A stretch of 43,697 nt of DNA from Phycisphaeraceae bacterium (GTDB taxonomy: Bacteria; Planctomycetota; Phycisphaerae; Phycisphaerales; UBA1924). Shown here in pieces: positions 24,074 through 32,515 of the stretch; position 1 is the stretch's first letter, and each line of letters starts with the position of its first letter. Both the position numbers and the translations under genes were made by a program. The notes beneath the pieces were generated by a model. That model made no database searches. It saw only the letters and a list, made by a program, of their open reading frames with translations, and had not been told where the DNA came from. The stretch covers positions 1 through 43,697 of the forward strand of contig RECQ01000066.1 in assembly GCA_007693965.1 (NCBI GenBank), written 5' to 3'.

Positions 24074-24972
24074 TGCGCATCGACCGTGACATCCGCCGAC
24101 TCGCGACTGGGCTCATGGCGCCCGCGCTCCTGCTTGCGGCGTCGTGCGCCTCGGAGGATCCGGCGGCGCCTCCCAACGTCCATCTTGGCGACGACGTGTG
24201 CGCGGTCTGCCACATGATCGTCAGCGACGAGCGCTACGCCGCAGCCCTCTCGGTGCGCGACGAGCGCGGCCGCGTCGAGAAGCCCCTCTTCGACGACATC
24301 GGCTGCCTCTTCGAGCACGAGGCGTCGGCGCCGGATCAGGAGATTCTCGCCCGGCACGTCCGCCACGCCGATGCGGGCGTCTGGATCGACGCCGACGCGG
24401 CCGTCTACCTGCAAAGCCGCGAGCTGCACACGCCGATGGGCTTCGGAATCGGCGCCCTCGCGACGCGCGCCGAGGCCGAGTCGCTGCGCGAGCGATATCC
24501 CGGCGATGTGATCGACATCGAGGAGGCGCGCCGGCGCGTGCTCAGCGGCGAGGCGATGGCTGGCGCCGGCTATTTCGGCGGCTCGCAGACTGAAACCGGC
24601 GACGACGGCGAGGCGGTCATCGAGCTTGAAGACGGGCGCGCCCTGCGCCTCGCGCTGCGCACGCCGCGCGACATCGCCCTCGGCCGACGCCCGTTCGAGA
24701 TCGAGATCCATCAGCGCGGCGTCGGCGGCGCCTGGCGTCCGGTCGGCGGCGTGGACGTGCGGATCGAGCCCTGGATGCCCTCGATGGGCCACGGATCGCC
24801 GGGGAATGAACATCCGACTCGTGTCGAAGGGGCGCTTCATCGAGGCGTGGTGAACTTCTCGATGCCCGGCGACTGGGTCGTCCATGTCACGCTGCTGGAG
24901 GGCGGGCAGGAGCTGGCGCGGCGCTCGTTCGAGTTCGACGTGCGCCGGGCGAGCCCGGGAGGCTCAGACTGA
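24070..24972 (+). CDS. nosL: NosL copper chaperone fused to a YtkA/FixH-like domain
   Basis: A 300-residue lipoprotein with lipobox AASC (C26). The NosL domain (about 40-170) has the CxxCxM motif C44-A-V-C47-H-M49 followed by a conserved surface (FDDIGCLFEHE). NosL delivers Cu(I) to apo-NosZ in the periplasm. Beyond the usual NosL length there is an extra domain (about 195-295) resembling YtkA/FixH proteins, with WMPSMGHGSP, a Met/His-rich turn in the style of copper-binding members, and a beta-rich end (GDWVVHVTLLEGGQELARR). A fused second metal or assembly domain is thus likely. The ATG at 24070 overlaps the nosY stop. The gene ends the nos operon. Confidence 0.88.
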   Translation: MMRIDRDIRRLATGLMAPALLLAASCASEDPAAPPNVHLGDDVCAVCHMIVSDERYAAALSVRDERGRVEKPLFDDIGCLFEHEASAPDQEILARHVRHADAGVWIDADAAVYLQSRELHTPMGFGIGALATRAEAESLRERYPGDVIDIEEARRRVLSGEAMAGAGYFGGSQTETGDDGEAVIELEDGRALRLALRTPRDIALGRRPFEIEIHQRGVGGAWRPVGGVDVRIEPWMPSMGHGSPGNEHPTRVEGALHRGVVNFSMPGDWVVHVTLLEGGQELARRSFEFDVRRASPGGSD

Positions 24973-25015
24973 GCCCGGGGGCTCTGCGCTCTGCGCCGGG
25001 GCCGGGTGTACACTG

Positions 25016-25029
25016 GAGATCAGCATCCA
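25016..25029 (-). promoter_or_regulatory. Variant operator TGGAT-GCTG-ATCTC before the Rrf2 gene
   Basis: On the minus strand this 14-mer matches the shared motif TGGAT-N4-ATATC at nine of ten positions. It ends 18 bases before the Rrf2 start codon and follows a possible -10 TACACT (25009-25014). The orientation is opposite to the other sites relative to its gene. It suggests autoregulation. Confidence 0.5.
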
Positions 25030-25047
25030 CAAGGACAGGATTCCCAC

Positions 25048-25587
25048 GTGATCTCACAAACCACCGAGTATGCGCTGCGGGCCATCGTCGATCTCTCGTT
25101 CCACGCCGGCGCTTCGCGCACGACGCAGCAGATCGCCGAGGCCACGCAGGTTCCCGCCGGATATCTCTCGAAGGTGCTCAAGGAGCTGAGCAGGCAGGGC
25201 GTCGTCCGGGCGCAGCGCGGCCTGCACGGCGGCTTCACGCTCGAGATCGATCCAGAGGAGCTGACTCTGTACGACGTGATCGCCGCGGTCGATCCCCCCA
25301 AGCGCATCCATGAGTGCCCGCTGAAGCTCGAAGCCCACCGCCACAACCTCTGCCCGCTGCACCAACGCCTCGACGACGCGCTGGCGATGATCGAGAAGGT
25401 CTTCCGCGAGACCACCATCGCCGAGGTCACCGCCGATCCGACACGCGTGCCGCTCGGACGGCGCTCGAAACGCGGCGCCGAGTTGACCATCAGCGGCGGG
25501 CTGGCGCCGATCGCCTCCAACTCGCGCCCGAAGAAAGGCAAAGGGTCGGCCAAGGGGGCCGGAGGTCGCGGCGGCCGCAAGCGATGA
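25048..25587 (+). CDS. Rrf2-family transcriptional regulator
   Basis: A 179-residue DNA-binding protein. Residues 1-80 are the Rrf2 winged helix (ISQTTEYALRAIVDL, QQIAEATQVPAGYLSKVLKELSRQGVV, GLHGGFTL). The usual metal-loop region has only two Cys, C90 and C102, plus His 88, 97, 99 and 105, compared with three Cys in IscR, NsrR and RirA. An iron-sulphur cofactor with mixed ligands is possible. The tail from 135 on is Lys/Gly-rich and disordered. The start is a GTG with AAGGACAGGA upstream. It lies directly behind nosL. NsrR-type relatives sense nitric oxide, which fits the neighbourhood. A copy of the shared promoter motif lies just upstream, so it is the best local candidate for binding that motif. 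Confidence 0.9.
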   Translation: MISQTTEYALRAIVDLSFHAGASRTTQQIAEATQVPAGYLSKVLKELSRQGVVRAQRGLHGGFTLEIDPEELTLYDVIAAVDPPKRIHECPLKLEAHRHNLCPLHQRLDDALAMIEKVFRETTIAEVTADPTRVPLGRRSKRGAELTISGGLAPIASNSRPKKGKGSAKGAGGRGGRKR

Positions 25588-25600
25588 AGTCGGGCGCCGC

Positions 25601-27058
25601 TCATGTCCGCGGCGCTATCGCCTCGATCACGTCCCGGGCGTGATACGAAAGGCGCCCGGCCGAGATGAACGGCCTCACGCAGTCGATGTCGTCGCCCGCC
25701 GTCAGGAGCGGGGGCTCCCTGTACCCGTCCGCCCGCCGCTGCCCGAGGCCGATGTTCGCGACCAGGGCGTTGCACAGGCACTTGCGGCCGACGGTGTCTT
25801 CTACTTTGCCGCCCTTGCGGACATAGTCCTCCACGGGCTCGGCCGGACAAAGATACCCGAGCGTTCCGTCCGGCTTGCGGTAGGCGCGCCGCAGGTATCC
25901 AAGGTCGCACAGCCGCGGGCGCTCTTCGTAGACGGCCGCGTCCGACAGCGTCTCCGACAGCGCCGCCACCTTGAACGGGAAACTCGTCGGCGACGCGGCG
26001 GGGTCGGTGAAGACGCCGCCCTCGCCCCGCAGCACGCCCGCGAGATATCGGCGCCGGAGCTCGGGGTCCAGGCCGGACTCCTCGCAGAACGCGAACACCG
26101 TTCCCACCTGGACGCCGCGCGCGCCCGCGGCCAGCGCTGCGCTGAATTTCTCCTGCGAGGCGTGCCCGCCCGCGACCCAGAAGGGAACCCCCAGCGCGGC
26201 CATCTGCGCCAGGTCCACCTCGTCGCGCGGGCCGTAGATCGGCTCGCCATCGATCGACAACTGCTGCACGCCGCGCGGCGGGGCGTTGTGCCCGCCCGCG
26301 ATCGGCGCTTCGACGACGAAGCCGTCGATCCCGCCCGGGGCTTTCTTGAGCAGCGCGCGGGCGAGCGTCGTCGAGGACACGATCGCCAGAAACTGCGGGC
26401 GGCGGAGCGGCCGGTCGAGGACCGGGGTTTCCGCGCTCCACAGCGACGCGGGGTCGAACGACAGTGGATATCGCTCATCGTGCGCATCCTGCACGTCCAG
26501 CGCGATCTCGACCCTCTCGTGCCGGGCGAGCCGGTCGAGCACGGCCGGGATGTCGCCCGGGATTCCCGCGCCCATGATCACCACGTCCACGCCCGCCAGC
26601 ATGGCGCCGTACAGGCTCGGCAGCGTCGGGAACTGGATCTTGTGCAGGTAGTTGATGCCCACGACGCCCCCGTGGCCTTCCTTCGCGAGAAACACCTCGA
26701 CGAAGTTCGCCAGGATCAGCAGCCACTCTCGGGCCGGCTTCATCTTCGCGCGCAGCAGCGGCAACTGCCTGTAGCGATGGCGGGGGGCGTCTCCGTCAGC
26801 GGTCGGCGCCTCATTCTCGGCGTCATCTCTTCGGAAGAATTGTTCCAGCGTGTCGCGGACGATCCCCTGCGCGGGGAAGGCCGCCATGGCGCGGCGCAGA
26901 CTCCCGCCGGGATCGCCGCGGCCCAGCCGTCGAACAAGGATCGTGTCCAGCGCGGTTCCCGAGACCACGCCGAGCTGTCCGTGCGAAGCCACCTCGCGGG
27001 CCAGAGGCCAGCCGGAGACGCCCGCTCCCATTCCTCCCTGAATCAGTCTTGGAAGCAT
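25601..27058 (-). CDS. Nitronate monooxygenase / 2-nitropropane dioxygenase family flavoprotein
   Basis: A 485-residue FMN-dependent TIM-barrel protein. Recognisable segments are PRLIQGGMGAGVSGWPLA at the N-terminus, GVVGINYLHKIQFP, MGAGIPGDIPAVLDRLA, FVVEAPIAGGHNAPP with the His used by this family, VPFWVAGGHAS and RGVQVGTVFAFCEESG. The length is greater than classical nitronate monooxygenases (about 320-380) because of a longer C-terminus containing CLCNALVANIGLGQRR. That resembles the PfaD/enoyl-reductase-like branch, so nitronate oxidation is not assured. The ATG at 27058 gives MLPRLIQGG; a TTG one codon earlier is also open. It lies downstream of pdxH on the same strand and converges on the Rrf2 gene. 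Confidence 0.82.
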   Translation of the reverse strand: MLPRLIQGGMGAGVSGWPLAREVASHGQLGVVSGTALDTILVRRLGRGDPGGSLRRAMAAFPAQGIVRDTLEQFFRRDDAENEAPTADGDAPRHRYRQLPLLRAKMKPAREWLLILANFVEVFLAKEGHGGVVGINYLHKIQFPTLPSLYGAMLAGVDVVIMGAGIPGDIPAVLDRLARHERVEIALDVQDAHDERYPLSFDPASLWSAETPVLDRPLRRPQFLAIVSSTTLARALLKKAPGGIDGFVVEAPIAGGHNAPPRGVQQLSIDGEPIYGPRDEVDLAQMAALGVPFWVAGGHASQEKFSAALAAGARGVQVGTVFAFCEESGLDPELRRRYLAGVLRGEGGVFTDPAASPTSFPFKVAALSETLSDAAVYEERPRLCDLGYLRRAYRKPDGTLGYLCPAEPVEDYVRKGGKVEDTVGRKCLCNALVANIGLGQRRADGYREPPLLTAGDDIDCVRPFISAGRLSYHARDVIEAIAPRT

Positions 27059-27116
27059 CAATCTTCGCTCCGATGGCTTACCGGCGAGTAGAGTTCACGG
27101 GCAGCGGCCTGCGGCG

Positions 27117-27806
27117 TCAGGCGCCGAGGCGGCACGCGGACCAGCAGGGCGCGTCTGAATCCGGATCGCGACGCCACAGCGCGCGGTCGTGGAGCCTGCC
27201 GCTGGCGGCGGACCAGAGCTCGATGCGCTCTGGGATGATGCGGTAGCCGCCCCAGTGCGACGGGCGGCGCAGCTCGGCGCCCAGCGCGGCCTGCGCGCCG
27301 ATGCGCAGCGCCTCGCCGATCACGCCCTCGCGCGATTCGATCGCACGGCTCTGCGGGCTCACGTTGGCGCCGATCCTCGCGAGGAGCGGGCGCGTGCGGA
27401 AATAGGCGTCGCTCTCGTCGTCGGTGGTGCGCACGACGCGGCCCTCGACCCTCGCCTGGCGCATGGCGTGCGGCCAGTGGAATACCGCCGCCGCCCTGGG
27501 GTTGGCCTCGAGCTCCCCGCCCTTCCTGCTCTCGTAGATGGTGTAGAACACGAGCGCCGGGGGATCGAGCTCGAGCGCTTTGCACAGCACGATGCGGGCG
27601 GATGGGGCGCCGTCGGGCGTGGCGGTGGCGAGCGTCATGGCGTTGAAGTCGTCGTAGCGGCCGCTGTGTTTCGCGTCCTCGTACCACGCCGCCAGCAGCG
27701 GCATGGGGTCGGAGGGCAGCGGGTCGGGCAGGTCGTTGCACGCGACGAGGCTGGAGAGGCTGCTGATGATTCTGTTTGGCTTCACGGCGCGCGTGGTGGT
27801 TGTCAT
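27117..27806 (-). CDS. pdxH: Pyridoxamine/pyridoxine 5'-phosphate oxidase
   Basis: A 229-residue FMN enzyme making pyridoxal 5'-phosphate. Family segments are NAMTLATATPDGAPSARIVLCK, YTIYESRKGGELEANPRAAAVFHW, ARVEGRVVRTTDDESDAYFRTRP, SHWGGYRIIPERIELW and the terminal RLHDRALWRR, with the Arg/His residues that bind the substrate phosphate. It lies 48 bases downstream of the PLP-dependent lyase gene, so cofactor supply and user are adjacent. The ATG at 27806 is directly preceded by the palindrome GGATTAATCC, leaving little room for a standard ribosome binding site. The N-terminal 30 residues before the conserved region are normal for the family. Confidence 0.93.
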   Translation of the reverse strand: MTTTTRAVKPNRIISSLSSLVACNDLPDPLPSDPMPLLAAWYEDAKHSGRYDDFNAMTLATATPDGAPSARIVLCKALELDPPALVFYTIYESRKGGELEANPRAAAVFHWPHAMRQARVEGRVVRTTDDESDAYFRTRPLLARIGANVSPQSRAIESREGVIGEALRIGAQAALGAELRRPSHWGGYRIIPERIELWSAASGRLHDRALWRRDPDSDAPCWSACRLGA

Positions 27807-27816
27807 GGATTAATCC
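27807..27816. promoter_or_regulatory. 10-bp palindrome touching the pdxH start codon
   Basis: GGATTAATCC is a perfect palindrome immediately upstream of the pdxH ATG. Its half sites GGAT/ATCC are the same as the weak dyad in the shared promoter motif, but the spacing is two rather than six. It could be a translation or transcription control site, or chance. Confidence 0.3.
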
Positions 27817-27854
27817 CGGGTGCTGCGTTGTGTTCGGTCATGGATGCTGAAGCG

Positions 27855-29366
<1,512 letters not shown>

Positions 29367-29410
29367 CTACTATTGCCCGCCCGCGCCGCGGCGACGGGTT
29401 CCGCAGAGGC

Positions 29411-31381
29411 TTACCGACGGTCGCCGGAAGCCTGAAGCGACCTGAGCCGCCAGACTCGGGCCTCGGAGGCGCGGCCGGCGGCGTCGAGCATCTGGGCCCC
29501 GATCGCGTATCGCAGCGCCGCGGCGTCGGGCTCAAGCTCCGCCGCGCGCTCGAGGTGGACAAGCGCCTCGTCCGTCCGGCCTCGCTGCGAGAGCGCGATG
29601 GCGAGACGATGGGGGATGGACGCGTCCTGCGGCCGCAGTTTCTGCGCGGTCAGGAGCCGCCCGATTCCCTCATCGAGCCGCCCGGAGCGGAAGTACAGCG
29701 CCGCGAGCATCTCCTGCGACTCGTGGAGACGCGGGTTCGCCTCGACCGCTTCACGCAGGCGCTCGATCGCCACTTCATGGCGGCCCTGGAGCAGGATGAT
29801 CTCCGCGAGCCCGACGACGACCGCATCCGTCTCCGGCGCCCGCGACAGGGCCCGCTCCATCGCGGACTCCGCGCCGGGCAGGTCGCGCAGCGTCATGCTG
29901 AGCCATGCGATGCGCACATCGTTGGAGGGTGTGTCCGTCAGCCCGATCCCGCCGGAGCGCCAACCGGAGGCGCGCCGGTAATGGGCCAGCGCGCCCGCCG
30001 CGGCTCGGCGCTGCTCCTCCGGCACGCCGGCGCTCAGATCGAAGACCAGATCGCGAGAGACGGTGACGCGGTCGTCGTACATCGACGCCCGCCAGGTGTG
30101 GAATCGAACGAGCCCGCCCTGCGCCAGCAGTCCGGCGCCGAGGGCGCTGAGCGCGATGAACGCGAACCCCGCCGGTCTGAGGCGCCCCGCGCGCCGGAGC
30201 TGGAAGCGATGCAGACGGACGTTGTCATCCTCCGTGAGCCGGAGCAGCTTCCATCCGATCGGGAGCGCACAGATGGCGATGCCGACCGCGAAGAGGAGGG
30301 GGAAGATGTCGTACAGGCCGCGGAGGATGAAGAGCGTGAGCAGGAAGAACACGAGCAGAATCAGCTCTTCGGAGAGCGTGACATCCCGTTTCGGCTTCGC
30401 AGCGCCGGCCTGGCCTTGCGGGGCGGCGTTGCGGGCGCCCTGGCTTGAAGGCTTCTTGAAGCGGAACTTCAGCGCGTTCTGCGGGCAGACCATCACACAG
30501 TCGAGCGTGCGGACGCAGCGGCTGTCTGTCACGGCGCCGCCGACGCGGAGGTCGTCGAGCACGCGCACGCCGGAGGTGCAGTTGGCCGTGCACATGCCGC
30601 AGGCGTCGCATTTGTCCGGATCGACGATGATGCGGCCCGGCGCCAGCTTCGACACGGGCTTGAAGATTCCGCCATAGGGGCAGCCGTAGTTGCAGAATCC
30701 GCGCGCGCCGAGGAAGTAGACGGTCGCAAAGCCGCAGACCAGGAGGAAGGGGATCGCCACCAGGGCGTTCGGCAGCCCCGACCACATCTCGGTGGTCGTC
30801 CACAGCGCGCTCCAGCCCGGGAAGGGCTGGACGGGTCCGATCCACGCCAGGCCCGCCGGCCACACGCGTTCGAGCAGCGGCGCCAGCGCCTCGCGCCGAA
30901 AGGTCGGCCATGCGAACATGTACAGCGCGAGAAAAACGGGAATCCACGGCAGCAGCCGGGCGCGGAATGGCGCGGGGCGCAGGCCGAACTTGCGAAGGAT
31001 CCACAGGCACAGGTCCTGCAGCGCCGCCATGTGGCACGCCCAGCCGCAGAAGAATCGGCCGAAGAGAAGCGTTGTGAGAATCAGGATGCAGAAGAGGACG
31101 AAGGCGGGATTGATCTGCCCGAGCTCGAGCGTCTTCATGGCGTTGGAGAGCACGACGGGCGCCATGGTGCGCTCTGCGGTCAGCCAGTGGACCACGTGGA
31201 GCAGGATCAGGATGTGGACGGCGATCAGCGCGAGGGCTCGCCATCGCCCCAGTGGCCGGCGCCGCGGCTGGAGTGGTCGGCCGGACCGGCGGGGCGGGGG
31301 CTCCTTCAGCACGGTGAGCGACACGCGCCGTTCGCCGCGGCGTGAACGTCTCACGCTCGAACTTCCGGCGATCCTCCCCAT
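29411..31381 (-). CDS. NapH/NosR-like membrane polyferredoxin with C-terminal TPR domain
   Basis: A 656-residue membrane protein; residue numbers here count from the ATG at 31381. After an Arg-rich N-terminus come transmembrane helices with paired cysteine motifs CGWAC (112-116) and CNYGC (230-234), as in NapH and the NosR C-terminal half. A cytoplasmic ferredoxin module follows: CDACGMCTANC (258-268) is complete, while CVRTLDCVMVCP (289-300) lacks one of the four usual Cys. Two further helix regions lead to a periplasmic part and about four TPR units ending the protein. There is no FMN-binding domain, so it is not a full NosR. It probably passes quinol electrons to periplasmic reductases such as NosZ. 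An ATG at 31441 would sit almost against the operator, so I prefer 31381. Confidence 0.82.
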   Translation of the reverse strand: MGRIAGSSSVRRSRRGERRVSLTVLKEPPPRRSGRPLQPRRRPLGRWRALALIAVHILILLHVVHWLTAERTMAPVVLSNAMKTLELGQINPAFVLFCILILTTLLFGRFFCGWACHMAALQDLCLWILRKFGLRPAPFRARLLPWIPVFLALYMFAWPTFRREALAPLLERVWPAGLAWIGPVQPFPGWSALWTTTEMWSGLPNALVAIPFLLVCGFATVYFLGARGFCNYGCPYGGIFKPVSKLAPGRIIVDPDKCDACGMCTANCTSGVRVLDDLRVGGAVTDSRCVRTLDCVMVCPQNALKFRFKKPSSQGARNAAPQGQAGAAKPKRDVTLSEELILLVFFLLTLFILRGLYDIFPLLFAVGIAICALPIGWKLLRLTEDDNVRLHRFQLRRAGRLRPAGFAFIALSALGAGLLAQGGLVRFHTWRASMYDDRVTVSRDLVFDLSAGVPEEQRRAAAGALAHYRRASGWRSGGIGLTDTPSNDVRIAWLSMTLRDLPGAESAMERALSRAPETDAVVVGLAEIILLQGRHEVAIERLREAVEANPRLHESQEMLAALYFRSGRLDEGIGRLLTAQKLRPQDASIPHRLAIALSQRGRTDEALVHLERAAELEPDAAALRYAIGAQMLDAAGRASEARVWRLRSLQASGDRR

Positions 31382-31447
31382 GGGTCTGCTTGCGCCCTCC
31401 CGCCGCCCGGCGCGAGGGCGAGAACGCAGGCGCGGGGGCATAAAGTC

Positions 31448-31461
31448 AATATTTGAATCCA
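31448..31461 (-). promoter_or_regulatory. Shared operator before the polyferredoxin gene
   Basis: On the minus strand TGGAT-TCAA-ATATT matches the motif at nine of ten positions. A -10-like TATAAA lies directly upstream, so the site covers the likely transcription start, as in the nos operon promoter. Confidence 0.6.
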
Positions 31462-31633
31462 TTTATACTAATATACGCCCGCCGCAGGTCGAGCCCCGGC
31501 TCCCGAATCGGATGGAGATATTCGCCGGGTCGGCCGGCCCGGCCCGGGGCGGACGATTCCCGGACCGTGGCGGCCCGGGCGGGTGGCTGGGGAAAACCCC
31601 GGCAAAATCCGCGTCTTTCCCTTGCACAATATG

Positions 31634-31647
31634 TGGATGCATATATC
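31634..31647 (+). promoter_or_regulatory. Shared operator before the Reeler-like gene
   Basis: TGGAT-GCAT-ATATC is an exact match to the motif, and here it is part of a dyad GGAT-N6-ATCC. It lies 56 bases before the start codon, just downstream of an AT-rich CACAATAT that may be the -10 region. The region between the polyferredoxin gene start and this gene (31382-31703) has no other gene. Confidence 0.62.
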
Positions 31648-31703
31648 CTGTTTTATGCCTCCCGGCCGCAGGCTGGGGCCGGGAGAGGAGGGAGCTTCCG
31701 GAC

Positions 31704-32408
31704 ATGTCGTGCCGTTCGATCGCGAGTTTGGGATTGCTGGCGGGATTGGCGCTGACGTGGTTCGCGTCGCCAGCCTCCGGCTTCCGGGGCGGCGCCCCGT
31801 CGGGATTCACCGGCAGCCCCGGCGACGGCGCCTTCTCATGCAATTTCTGCCACACCGAGCCGCCGGGGTCGGGGCTCGTGCAGATTCTCGGCGTCCCTGG
31901 CGCCTACCAGCCGGGGCGGCTCTACACGCTCACGGTCCGCGTCTCCGACCCGGAGAAGTTCGGCGCCGGCTTCCAGATCACCGCCGAGAACGCGGAGGAC
32001 GAGAAGGTGGGCGGGTTCGAGATCATCGATCCCAACACGCTCTACGCCGACGGTCTGACCCCCTGGGTGACGCACAGCGCCGAGGGCGTGGACAATTCGG
32101 CCCAGCACTGGTCGTCGATGGGGGGCGCCTTCGAGTTCAAGGTGGGCTGGCGACCGTCCGCGGGCTCGACAGCCGGTCCGATCACATTCTACGCCGCGGG
32201 AAACGCGATCAACAACGACCAGTTCCACACCGGGGATCGCATCTACTTCGCCAGCGAGACCACGGAATACGGCGGATGCCTCTGGGACCTGAACGGAGAC
32301 GGGCGGATCGATTCGATCGACCTGACGACGCTGCTCCAGTCGTGGGGCGATCCTTACGGCGCGGCCGAGCTGGGGGAGATGCTGGGTAGCTGGGGCCCGT
32401 GCCCGTGA
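31704..32408 (+). CDS. Secreted Reeler-like protein with one haem-c motif and a dockerin-like tail
   Basis: A 234-residue exported protein with a Sec signal peptide (MSCRSIASLGLLAGLAL ... ASG). The mature part begins with FTGSPGDGAFSCNFCHTE, holding one CxxCH haem-binding motif. It continues as a beta-sandwich typical of Reeler or choice-of-anchor domains (YTLTVRVSDPEKFGAGFQIT ... ITFYAAGNAINND). The C-terminus has one EF-hand-like dockerin repeat (DLNGDGRIDSIDLTTLL) and ends GSWGPCP, a style frequent in Phycisphaerae-type planctomycetes. Its role is unknown. It sits between the polyferredoxin and NXR-like operons and carries the same promoter motif, so a periplasmic or surface electron-transfer role is possible. 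The ATG at 31704 has GGAGGGAG upstream. Confidence 0.75.
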   Translation: MSCRSIASLGLLAGLALTWFASPASGFRGGAPSGFTGSPGDGAFSCNFCHTEPPGSGLVQILGVPGAYQPGRLYTLTVRVSDPEKFGAGFQITAENAEDEKVGGFEIIDPNTLYADGLTPWVTHSAEGVDNSAQHWSSMGGAFEFKVGWRPSAGSTAGPITFYAAGNAINNDQFHTGDRIYFASETTEYGGCLWDLNGDGRIDSIDLTTLLQSWGDPYGAAELGEMLGSWGPCP

Positions 32409-32441
32409 GCCCGCACGCCCGCCAGATTCTGTGAGCGCGTC

Positions 32442-32489
32442 TTGACAGGCGGCCGATATCCTAGATACTGATAATTGGATGCAGATATC
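32442..32489 (+). promoter_or_regulatory. NXR-like operon promoter and shared operator
   Basis: A consensus -35 TTGACA (32442-32447) and a -10-like GATACT (32464-32469) are 16 bases apart. TGGAT-GCAG-ATATC (32476-32489) is an exact motif match just downstream. The preceding bases TGATAAT are identical to those before the ric site, so similarity extends beyond the core. The gene start is 26 bases further on. Confidence 0.68.
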
Positions 32490-32515
32490 TACTTCACTCT
32501 GAGCGAGGGTTCGCC

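Noticed and set aside
32464-32469. A nirS/nirK or nor gene that might complete denitrification
   Set aside because: No cytochrome cd1, copper nitrite reductase or nitric oxide reductase sequence was found anywhere in the window; the cytochrome genes have other domain patterns.
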